Of a DNA stretch of 61,165 nucleotides, positions 16,013 through 24,237 are shown in pieces. The stretch is from an uncultured Thermoguttaceae bacterium (lineage in GTDB: Bacteria; Planctomycetota; Planctomycetia; Pirellulales; Thermoguttaceae): NCBI GenBank assembly GCA_938042245.1, contig CALIRO010000046.1, positions 1 through 61,165 of the forward strand, in the 5' to 3' direction. The translations under genes were made by a program, and so were the position numbers. A model generated the notes under the pieces. The model was not told the DNA's origin and searched no databases. It saw nothing but the letters and a program-made list of their open reading frames with translations. The number at the start of each line of letters is the position of its first letter. The stretch's first letter is position 1.

Positions 16013-17731
16013 ATGTGTTTCCGATCGGGGTTATATATTTCCGTATATGGGGCGGTGGGATTCGGATTGTTGGGCGCTGCTTTGGGTGCAGAAACGTATT
16101 CGGACCGGTTTGTCTGGATATTTGGTTGGAACCTGGGCCGGGACGCCGATGTGCCGGAAATCGAAAAGGTCCTGCAGGAGGCGGCCGGAAGCGGCTACAA
16201 CGGGGCGGTGGTCTCGTTCGGACTGGATAGCCTATGTAAAAAATCCGAGGAGTATTTTCGTCGGCTTCAAGCGGTCCAGGCTGCCTGTAAACGATGGCAA
16301 CTGGAGCTGATTCCGTCGGTCTTTTCGGTCGGATATGGGGGCGGCATTTTGAGCCATAACCGCTACTTGGCCGAGGGACTGCCCGTGCGGGACGCCCTGT
16401 TTGTCGTGGAGGGGAACACAGCCCGGCTTGTGCCGGATCCGCCGGTACGTCTTCGGAACCCCGGCTTTGAGGAGTTCCAAGGCAACCGAGCCGTCGGCTG
16501 GAACTTCCACGATCAACCTGGTGAGGTGAGTTTCATTGATACAAAAGTATCCCATTCTGGCCGAGCCTCTCTCCGGATGGAAAACTTCCGCTCCAATCCC
16601 CACGGTCATGGTCGCCTCATGCAGGAAGTTCTGGTGCATCCTTATCGCTGCTATAAATTGTCGCTATGGGTAAAGACCGAAGGCTTGCAGCCGACCTCGG
16701 CCTTTATGGTGCAGGTGTTGGCGGGCAATCGGGCCTTGGCGCCGGTGGAGTTCCCCATAAAACCCACCATGGATTGGACCAAGTTGGTGCTGATCTTCAA
16801 TAGTCATCAGTACGAGAAGGTGCGGGTTTATGCGGGCGTTTGGGAGGGTCGAGCTGGCCGGTTTTGGCTGGACGATTGGTCCCTGGAAGAGATGGGGCCG
16901 ATCAATGTGCTGCGTCGGCCCGGTACGCCGGTGGTGGTCCGAAGCGAAGACGCACAAACCACCTACCAAGAAGGCCACGATTATCTCCCGCTGGAAGATC
17001 CGCAGTATAGTCCGTATCGAGTGGATCGGCCAGCGCCGGTGCTTCGGCTTGCTCCTAATAGCCGGATTAAGCCCGGCCAACGCCTTCGCCTGAGCTGGTA
17101 CCACTCGCAAAAAATCTATGAATCTCAGGTTACCGTTTGCATGGCGGAGCCGGAGTTAGCGGAGATTTTTGATCATGAGTCGGCCCTCTTGGCCAAGTAT
17201 CTGCGGCCGAAAAAAGCCTTGCTCAATATGGACGAGGTGCGTATGGGCGGCACCTGTGCGGCTTGCCAGGGAAAAAACATGGCGGAACTGCTGGGCCAGT
17301 GCATTCGTCAGCAGATGGAAGCCCTGCGCCGGCACAATCCGGGTATCGAAGTGTATATTTGGTCCGATATGCTCGATCCGCATCATAACGCCCGCAACGA
17401 GTATTATTTAGTGGAGGGGGAGTTTACCGGCTCCTGGCGGCATGTACCGAAAGATTTGATCATCGCCGTTTGGGGCGGAAAGGCAAGACCGGAAAGCCTC
17501 CGGTTCTTCGCCGAACAGGGCTTTCGCACTTTGGTGGCCTGCTATTATGACGCCGCCGATCTTCAGGATGTCCAGCAGTGGCAGAAGGCAACGGAGGGAC
17601 TGCCCGGCGTGCGCGGTTTTATGTACACTACCTGGCAGAAAAAATACCAACTGGCGCCGCAGTTTGGCCAATTACTCTGGGGACCAGCTCGGGAAAAATC
17701 GGAAGCGGCTCCTCCTGGCCGACCTCGCTAA
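16013..17731 (+). CDS. Exported GH20-like TIM-barrel protein with carbohydrate-binding-type domain
   Basis: A 572-residue protein with a signal peptide (about residues 1-25, ending GAALGAE). Residues about 145-290 look like a jelly-roll carbohydrate-binding domain (RNPGFEEF, ASLRMENF, WLDDWSLEE). The remainder fits a TIM barrel split around that domain. LLNMDEVRMGG carries an Asp-Glu pair placed as in family-20 hexosaminidases, and IYIWSDMLDP-like VYIWSDMLDP is the matching later strand. A sugar-cleaving role in the periplasm or outside is inferred, not shown. I chose the ATG at 16013 with AGGAAAGAG upstream; a GTG at 15989 is also open. Confidence 0.65.
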   Translation: MCFRSGLYISVYGAVGFGLLGAALGAETYSDRFVWIFGWNLGRDADVPEIEKVLQEAAGSGYNGAVVSFGLDSLCKKSEEYFRRLQAVQAACKRWQLELIPSVFSVGYGGGILSHNRYLAEGLPVRDALFVVEGNTARLVPDPPVRLRNPGFEEFQGNRAVGWNFHDQPGEVSFIDTKVSHSGRASLRMENFRSNPHGHGRLMQEVLVHPYRCYKLSLWVKTEGLQPTSAFMVQVLAGNRALAPVEFPIKPTMDWTKLVLIFNSHQYEKVRVYAGVWEGRAGRFWLDDWSLEEMGPINVLRRPGTPVVVRSEDAQTTYQEGHDYLPLEDPQYSPYRVDRPAPVLRLAPNSRIKPGQRLRLSWYHSQKIYESQVTVCMAEPELAEIFDHESALLAKYLRPKKALLNMDEVRMGGTCAACQGKNMAELLGQCIRQQMEALRRHNPGIEVYIWSDMLDPHHNARNEYYLVEGEFTGSWRHVPKDLIIAVWGGKARPESLRFFAEQGFRTLVACYYDAADLQDVQQWQKATEGLPGVRGFMYTTWQKKYQLAPQFGQLLWGPAREKSEAAPPGRPR

Positions 17732-17955
17732 CACCCCAGGCCGAGGGGTCTGGAAAGTAGATCCAGATGGGCTTTGGGTTTTGGGACCCCTGCCGATGCT
17801 CGGAACGAGCACATCTCAAAATACCAATCATACAAAGCAGTCGTGTTCCTTCCGGTAGATATTGGCTCTGGCTCAGGCAGACCCCAAGCCACTCTCATAT
17901 CCAAATCTACCTCGAATAATCTGATCCAGGGAGAGGTTTCTTGACGGGGATACGG

Positions 17956-20900
17956 TTAGGCGGCTTCCGCGTTAGGGTGTTGGGCGGAAGGGGAAGAAAG
18001 CTCTGAATGGCCGTCCTCGTCTTCTACCAAGCGGTCATACCATTGGAAGTCTTCGTCCAAGGCAGAGGGGGCGGTGGACTGCTCGGATGCCGGCGGGGAG
18101 GGGAAGATCTGGTCCGAAGAGGCTGGCTCTGGCTCGGTGGGTTCCGCCACGTGGGGTTCCACTTCGGTAGGTTCCGAAGGCGATTGGGCCTGGGCGGAGG
18201 CGGATTCGGAAGATTCGGCCCCCGCTTCGGTAAGTTCTCCGGCACTGCCAGGGCCTTCGGCGCCGAAGGGGTTTAACGGAGCTTCTAGGTGTTGGGGTGG
18301 AAAAGAGGGTTTTCGCCGGCGGCTTTTTTGCGCAGGCAGAACGCTTTCCTCGCTGAGGATTTCCAAACGGACCCTTGGCAGCGGCTGCTGGGACCAATCG
18401 GGCAAGGTGGCCTGAGGTACTCGCAGATGCTGAAAGAGCCTCTGGATATGCTCATGGCAGGTAAACAGCAGGATCTGGTGGCCCTGGAGGGCGAAGTCGC
18501 GTAGGAGTTCGGCGGTTGCCTTTGCCCGGCCGGTGTCGAAGTTGACCATCACATCGTCCAGGATCATGGGCAGACGGACGCCTCGGCGGGCGTAGGCGGC
18601 CACCAGAGCCAGTCGTAGGCTAAGATACAAAAGTTCCCTTGTCCCATGGCTTAACCGATCCACCGGCAGACTGGGCCCCTCGGCCAAATCCACCCATAAC
18701 TCCTCCTTGTCTAACGGGCGCCAGACCCGCTGGTACCGGCCCCCGCTCATCCGCCGGAAATATTCAGAAGCCTCTTGGAGGGTTTCTGGCTGGTATTGGC
18801 GTTGGTACCGCTGGCGCAGCTCATCCAGCAGCTGGCTTGTCAGGGCCAGCACCTGCCAACGTCGGCTCGCCTGGGCAATTTCCCGCTCTAATTGGTCCCA
18901 TTGCAGCCGAAGCTCCGCTAACGTACCATCCGCTGCCATTTGCCGAAGCTGGGCGGCCAGTTGGCCCCGCCGCTCGTGGCAGGCGTGAAGTTGCTCAGTA
19001 AGCAAGGCGATCCGCTCAGCCAATTGGGTCTGTTGATCGGCCAGGTCCACATCAGATTGCAGATAGGGGGCCAAATCTTCTTCTTGGAATCGGCCAGCCA
19101 GGATCGCCTCGATTTCCCGCTGGAGGGTCTGCCGCTGGTGCCGAAGTTGTTCTGCCTGCTGGGTCTGGGCGGCCTGTCGGCGAAATGCTTCTTCGGAGCG
19201 GAGGCCAGCTTGCCGAAATAGCTTGCGCCGATGCCGAAGGAGCCGGGCCAATTGCTGACGGACGCGGCGCTGCTCCCTCCCCAGCCTCCGGAGTTGCCAG
19301 CGCAGTTGCCGCCATCGCTGCCACGTGGCCTCCTCCATCTTGAGCCGATCTTCCATTAGGTGTACTAATTCCATTGGATTCAGATGTGCAGGATGCAAGC
19401 CAAGCTCCTCAGCCAATTGCCGGATCCGATTCCGGAGGGTTTCCCATTGCTGTTGATCCTGGTCGTATTGGTGGCGGGCCTGCTGGAGACGCTGCTGCAA
19501 GTCGGCCAGTCGATCTGCTTCCGCTTGCAACCGGCTGGCTTGGGCAGGCGACAGGTTGGCTGGCAGCCCGAACAGTTCCAAGGTTTCCTTCCAGCGCTGA
19601 AGGGCAGCTTGAAGTTGCTGTTGGTATTGGTGGAGGGAGGTTTCGGCAGACTGGACTTCTTGCCAGGCTGTTTGGCGACGGGTGTCCAGAGGAGTCAGTT
19701 GTTCCAGGAAAGTAAGTTCCCGCTGCAAAATCTCGATCCGCTCCGCTAAAGAACCGCTGCCGGATGGAATGACCCCATCTAAAACCTGGCGCTCTTCCTG
19801 TAATTGAGCCAGTTGGCGCTGAAGCATCTTCCGCTGTTGGCTGCATGTGTCCAGTTGGCGGCGGCGACGGTGCTGCAGAAAGATGTTCCCCAACAGACTC
19901 CCAGCTGCCAGCAGCACGCCTCCTGCTGCCCACCCAAGCTGCCAGGTGCCGATGCCCAGCCCCGGTAGCAGAGCACCCCAGACCACCAGAGCCGCCCCCG
20001 CCACTAACACCACGGCCCAGGCGATTGGTTCCGCTATCGGCCGGGTTTGCCGAGCCGACAGCCGATCCGCCTGCCGGGCCAGGTCTGCCTGTTGACGCTG
20101 AATTTGGGCCAGTTGGTGGTCGATCTGCTGGCGTCGGCGTAAGGCAGTAAGCTGGTGGCTGGTTTGCTCCAAGGCGGCACTGAGGTCCTGGTAGCCTCGG
20201 TCGGCCAAGGCCTGCTCGATTTGTTCTTGAAGTGCCTGGGCGGTTTGACGGGCAGCATCGGCCTGCTGTTGGGCCTGCTGCACCTGACGGCGAAGCTGGC
20301 GGATTTGAGCGACCGGCCCCCGAAGCCGATCCCACAGCCCGCCTTTTTGTGTCCTGGCCAACCCTCCCGTCATCGCCTGCAAGCCATCTGCTTCCGGAAG
20401 GCCTACCTGCTGAGATAGTTCGGCCCATTGGGCTTCCAAAAGGCCCATCTCTTCCTGCAGATGGGCCAGACGCTCTTCTAACTGCTCCAGCCAAGGCAAT
20501 TGTTCAATCAAGGCCCGAATGCGGGAGGATTGACTGATAATATGTTTATTAATCGGCGTGGCAGCCAACTGCTCCCGGATTTGGGCCTGCTGAAGCCGAA
20601 GCTGGGCCGCCTGACTCTGCAGATCCTCAATGCCCTGCTGGAGGGTTTCGAACTGCTGAAGCATTTCGGCCGAAACGGGTTTGCCTGGAGCCAGGGCGGC
20701 TAATTGGGCGTCCAGGGCCGCCCGCTGCTGCAGACGGTCCCGAACCGCCAAGGCCGTCTCGACCAGTCGCATTTGCTGTTGCAATTGGGCAAGCTCGACC
20801 TGAAGCTGGTGAGCCTGTTGGTCGGCCTGATCCCGTTGGGCCAAAAGCTGGGGATATTGGCTGGCCGACTGGCGGGCAGCCTGAATCTGACGCCGAAGTT

Positions 20901-21561
20901 TTTCGCGCCGAGCTAGGAGGTCGGCCAACAGACAGGATTGATCTGCGGGCGCTAAAATGCGATACCGGGCCTGGTGCAATTCTTTGGACACTTGGGCCAG
21001 GCTGACCCGGTCCACCCCGGCCGACAGTGCATACAGCAGCCTGGCCGCCTCCGTCTGGCTCAACAGAGCCAACTGCTGTAATTCCCGAAGTCCAATGGCA
21101 AAGATATTTTGATAAATGATTTCATCGACGCCGGCCAGCCAACCGGCCAACCGAGTCCCCTCTTCCCCAATCCCATCCGGTCCGAGGATGCGCAGTTGGC
21201 CTAACCGGAGAGCCGATTCGTTCTGGCCTCTGCTGGGAAAATAGCTGCCGTTTTCCCGCTCCAGGAGTGTTGCCGACGCTGCTTGTTCCAGTTGGTCCTC
21301 CGTCAGCAGCCGTTGAATCCGGAACAGCCCGTCTGAAGTAGCCACCTCCAACCAGCCGCCTGCCCTCCCAGGTCGAATTGGCGGCAAAAACCCATCCCAA
21401 GCCGATCCAAATCCATACAAAATGCTCCGCACAAACTCCAGCAGCGTCGTTTTACCGGCTTCGTTGGGACCGTAGATCAAGTTCACCCCGTCCCGGAAGC
21501 CTTCCAGGCGCAAGCCGCGCCAAACCCCAAACCCGTCCACATAAATCGCTCTGAGTTTCAC
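17956..21561 (-). CDS. YhaN/SbcC-like AAA ATPase with coiled coils and membrane hinge
   Basis: This large SMC/Rad50-type ATPase (1201 aa) is likely to act with the phosphoesterase encoded just upstream in DNA end processing, as SbcC and YhaN do. The Walker A GPNEAGKT is at residues 31-38, a signature-like SHGTRELLYLSLRLAL near 970, and the Walker B LPMILDDVMVNFD near 1000. Between them lie long Gln- and Leu-rich coiled coils. At the hinge, about 506-560, two hydrophobic segments look like membrane helices, as in YhaN, rather than the zinc hook of Rad50/SbcC. The last 110 residues are a Pro/Glu/Ser-rich tail (EPTEVEPHVAEPTEPEP). The ATG is followed by the usual MKLRAIYVDGFG start. Confidence 0.88.
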   Translation of the reverse strand: MKLRAIYVDGFGVWRGLRLEGFRDGVNLIYGPNEAGKTTLLEFVRSILYGFGSAWDGFLPPIRPGRAGGWLEVATSDGLFRIQRLLTEDQLEQAASATLLERENGSYFPSRGQNESALRLGQLRILGPDGIGEEGTRLAGWLAGVDEIIYQNIFAIGLRELQQLALLSQTEAARLLYALSAGVDRVSLAQVSKELHQARYRILAPADQSCLLADLLARREKLRRQIQAARQSASQYPQLLAQRDQADQQAHQLQVELAQLQQQMRLVETALAVRDRLQQRAALDAQLAALAPGKPVSAEMLQQFETLQQGIEDLQSQAAQLRLQQAQIREQLAATPINKHIISQSSRIRALIEQLPWLEQLEERLAHLQEEMGLLEAQWAELSQQVGLPEADGLQAMTGGLARTQKGGLWDRLRGPVAQIRQLRRQVQQAQQQADAARQTAQALQEQIEQALADRGYQDLSAALEQTSHQLTALRRRQQIDHQLAQIQRQQADLARQADRLSARQTRPIAEPIAWAVVLVAGAALVVWGALLPGLGIGTWQLGWAAGGVLLAAGSLLGNIFLQHRRRRQLDTCSQQRKMLQRQLAQLQEERQVLDGVIPSGSGSLAERIEILQRELTFLEQLTPLDTRRQTAWQEVQSAETSLHQYQQQLQAALQRWKETLELFGLPANLSPAQASRLQAEADRLADLQQRLQQARHQYDQDQQQWETLRNRIRQLAEELGLHPAHLNPMELVHLMEDRLKMEEATWQRWRQLRWQLRRLGREQRRVRQQLARLLRHRRKLFRQAGLRSEEAFRRQAAQTQQAEQLRHQRQTLQREIEAILAGRFQEEDLAPYLQSDVDLADQQTQLAERIALLTEQLHACHERRGQLAAQLRQMAADGTLAELRLQWDQLEREIAQASRRWQVLALTSQLLDELRQRYQRQYQPETLQEASEYFRRMSGGRYQRVWRPLDKEELWVDLAEGPSLPVDRLSHGTRELLYLSLRLALVAAYARRGVRLPMILDDVMVNFDTGRAKATAELLRDFALQGHQILLFTCHEHIQRLFQHLRVPQATLPDWSQQPLPRVRLEILSEESVLPAQKSRRRKPSFPPQHLEAPLNPFGAEGPGSAGELTEAGAESSESASAQAQSPSEPTEVEPHVAEPTEPEPASSDQIFPSPPASEQSTAPSALDEDFQWYDRLVEDEDGHSELSSPSAQHPNAEAA

Positions 21562-21804
21562 CGAGGCCTCCTTTCCTGCTTGCCCGTTGCCTCAGTTCGC
21601 CCTGGCACTTCTATCCGCGTGGTTTGTGCCATTGCCACCATTTTTAAAATTGGGAACCTCTGAATAACCGCTGAATTAACTGAAAATTTTGTCCTTGATC
21701 GGATTTTTTCACTTCTGGGGCGGTTGGGAAGAAGGAGTGCTTTCCCAGACCGAGGCCAGCAAACTTTCCAGCGGGCTGGGGGCTGCTGTCGCCCCAGGCC
21801 CCAG

Positions 21805-23037
21805 TTACCATCCCTCCAGCCCCTCTCCCTGCAGCAAATCCGCTCCCAGCAAACCTGCCTCCTGCCAAAGTTGGTTTCGTAATGTCGGATTTTCCACAGA
21901 AAGGATCGACTCTAGTTGATCCACCCATGGGGAGCCGACCGCATACTGGCTCAAATCGATCGGCTCGGACCTGGCCTGCTGTTGGTGAATCAGCTGAATC
22001 CATGCATCCCGAAGCGAAGGCACCCCTTCGGTTTGGGCAGGCAGAGGCAACGGTTGGTCCACCCGAAGGGAAGCACACCAACAGAAAGGCTTTTCCTGGG
22101 CAAACTCTCGGCGTAATTGCTGGAGCAATTCCTCAGCAAGCCGACCTCGCCGAAGACGATCCACCAACCCTCCTTCGCCTACAATGACCCACTGGATGAT
22201 CCAATCCACGCCGGGGGCGGTTTGCCGAAGGGCATGAATCCGGCCCCGTAAGAGCGTTTCCAAGGCGTCGCGATTGGTTCGGCTGTGCACGGCAATCCGT
22301 TCCGTCTGCCAGCGCACTGGATCCGTAGTTAAAAAGGCGAGTCGAAAGCGGCGGTCCGGATACCACCATACTAAAGTACATCCATTCGGTCCCGGTTCGT
22401 CCATGCCTCGGCCCTGGGGCGTCCCGGGATAATGAATCACTACGGGCTGACTGCGCAGGCTGCTACGTTGGTGCCGGCCGCCCAAGGCCCAATAATCAAT
22501 CCCTTCCACATGCAACTGCTCTGCATCAGCCCGTCCATAGGCTATAGCAATGGTGGGTAGGTCGGAGGGTTGTTGCCGAAAATCGCGTGGCCGGAGTTTT
22601 CGGCCCTTTTGACGGCTTGCCCCGACAAGGCGGGCAATTGGCGTGTCATTTTGTTTATGAATATGTACTTCTGGGCGGCCTCGGCAAAATCGACGTACAT
22701 TCTCCGGCAGTCGGAGCAAGCTGGGCCAAAGTTCCGGCGGATCCGCCCGGCCCCCTACCCAATAGACCGAAATACCTGCCTCGGCCAACCGGCAAAATTG
22801 CTCCCGCAAAAACACAGGCCCCCGGGGACCAGTCCAAGTGGGATCCAAAATATCCCCCGAAAGCACCACAAACTGCACCCGATGGGCTAGGGCGAAATCC
22901 ATCACCCGCTCGGCCGCCCGATACGGCGCTTCCAGTAATCCTTGCCGAAGCTGCTCGGGCATCTCCGGGCTGGCAGCTCCAGGTTGCTCCAGGTGGAAAT
23001 CGGCTGCGTGAAGAAAACACATCGGCTCCCCAGACAT
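21805..23037 (-). CDS. YhaO/SbcD-like metallophosphoesterase with altered metal motifs
   Basis: The 410-residue protein has the fold of DNA repair exonucleases of the Mre11/SbcD/YhaO group and lies directly upstream of its expected ATPase partner. Motif I (ADFH, D13 and H15) and motif II (SGDILD, D62) are intact. Motif III, normally GNHD/E, reads GGRADP at 95-100. The GHxH-type motif reads LGGRHQRSS at 185-193, with the first His replaced. IHYPGTPQGRGMDEPG, conserved after this motif, is present. Two metal ligands therefore seem lost or moved, so nuclease activity is in doubt. The family assignment is secure from order and spacing. A 243-bp gap separates it from the ATPase gene. Confidence 0.87.
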   Translation of the reverse strand: MSGEPMCFLHAADFHLEQPGAASPEMPEQLRQGLLEAPYRAAERVMDFALAHRVQFVVLSGDILDPTWTGPRGPVFLREQFCRLAEAGISVYWVGGRADPPELWPSLLRLPENVRRFCRGRPEVHIHKQNDTPIARLVGASRQKGRKLRPRDFRQQPSDLPTIAIAYGRADAEQLHVEGIDYWALGGRHQRSSLRSQPVVIHYPGTPQGRGMDEPGPNGCTLVWWYPDRRFRLAFLTTDPVRWQTERIAVHSRTNRDALETLLRGRIHALRQTAPGVDWIIQWVIVGEGGLVDRLRRGRLAEELLQQLRREFAQEKPFCWCASLRVDQPLPLPAQTEGVPSLRDAWIQLIHQQQARSEPIDLSQYAVGSPWVDQLESILSVENPTLRNQLWQEAGLLGADLLQGEGLEGW

Positions 23038-23485
23038 GGTTTGCCTCCTTGCAAGGGTTGAAGTCTGCCTATCCCACCAGCCCCCAACTTTCTGCTACCC
23101 GCAGGGAATTGTTCCAAATACAACCCCACCGGGCTTGCTTGAACTTGTTAGCCAAGGGGGAGATATGGAATTTCCCCCAAACAAAGGCTCTCCTCTCCCA
23201 ATGGGGGATATGGATTGCCTACCCCGGCCTATTAAAACGGCCATAGTGTAGCAATCCCAGGCGATTCAATCCACATCAGAAATAAACAATGGGTAGGCCA
23301 CCCGGGGGCATATCCCCAGAAATGGTTATTCAACATACTCTCTTTTAGTTAGAAAAGGGCCTGTAAATACGACCTATTGGTTACATCTAATAACTCTTTT
23401 GGGGAGGATATTTGACAAAATCTCTATTTGGCAAGATGATGGAAAGAAGCAGTTGCCAGACCTGCTGTAGGGCCTGCAGCCCAAG
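23038..23485. other. Intergenic region upstream of the ECF sigma gene
   Basis: 448 bp between divergent genes. It has short G/C-run hairpins near 23155-23180 (GGGGGA..TCCCCC) and a good promoter at 23412-23440. No gene is seen. Confidence 0.45.
23412..23440 (+). promoter_or_regulatory. Candidate sigma-70 promoter for the ECF sigma gene
   Basis: A perfect TTGACA (23412-23417) is followed after 17 bp by GATGAT (23435-23440), a weak -10. The gene start at 23486 is 46 bp further on. Confidence 0.45.
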
Positions 23486-24100
23486 GTGGGGAACTTTTCT
23501 GCTCCCAGCAGCGTCTATTATGTGGATTGGGCTGTGAATGACGATCTGCGACTGATTGAAGCCACCTTGCAGGGCCAACGTTCGGCATTCGGCCAACTGG
23601 TCCAGAAATATCAGGACCGGTTGTTCACCAGCTTGGTCTATGCCCTGGGCAATCCCGAAGATGCTCGGGATGTCCTGCAAGAGGCCTTTATCCAGGCCTT
23701 GCTCCACCTGGATTCGTTTCATCAGTCCAGTTCGTTTTATACGTGGCTGTATCGAATTGCCTTTAACGTAGCGGCCAGTTGGCGTCGAAAGAAAAAATTG
23801 GATCGGGTTTCTTTGGACCAGCTCCGGCAAGCAAGTGGCCAAGAGCCGATCGATCCCAGCGCAGACCCCGAAGCCCCCCTGCATCGGGACGACTGCTGCC
23901 GACAGGTCCAGGAAGCCCTCCAGCAATTGCCCGAAGAATATCGCACGATTTTGGTCCTTCGAGAAATCGAAGGCCATTGTTATGAAACCATCGCCGAGAT
24001 TTTGAACCTGCCGATCGGAACCGTCCGGAGCCGACTCCACCGAGCACGGACGCAACTATGCCAATTGCTCAAGCACCGAATCGCCTTGCATGGATCATAA
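23486..24100 (+). CDS. ECF-type RNA polymerase sigma factor
   Basis: A 204-residue group 4 sigma factor. Region 2 includes AFGQLVQKYQDRLF and DVLQEAFIQALLHLDSF, with the FYTWLYRIAFN core-binding and -10 recognition helix. Region 4 includes LPEEYRTILVLREIEGHCYETIAE and the helix-turn-helix end GTVRSRLHRARTQL. It probably directs transcription of an envelope or stress regulon and may be held inactive by the membrane protein encoded next. The start is a GTG with a weak ribosome binding site; another GTG at 23534 would remove 16 residues that are not needed for the fold. The downstream gene begins 137 bp later. Confidence 0.92.
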   Translation: MGNFSAPSSVYYVDWAVNDDLRLIEATLQGQRSAFGQLVQKYQDRLFTSLVYALGNPEDARDVLQEAFIQALLHLDSFHQSSSFYTWLYRIAFNVAASWRRKKKLDRVSLDQLRQASGQEPIDPSADPEAPLHRDDCCRQVQEALQQLPEEYRTILVLREIEGHCYETIAEILNLPIGTVRSRLHRARTQLCQLLKHRIALHGS

Positions 24101-24237
24101 AGGAGCTTACCAATCATAAACAATGAATCCACAAAAACCGATAAAGAACCACCCCTGCAATCTCCTTTCGGTCCAGAGAACCGAGGTTTTCTAATTTTCC
24201 TTCGTACCCGGATGGCTTCCTAACTGCCGAATGTGCC

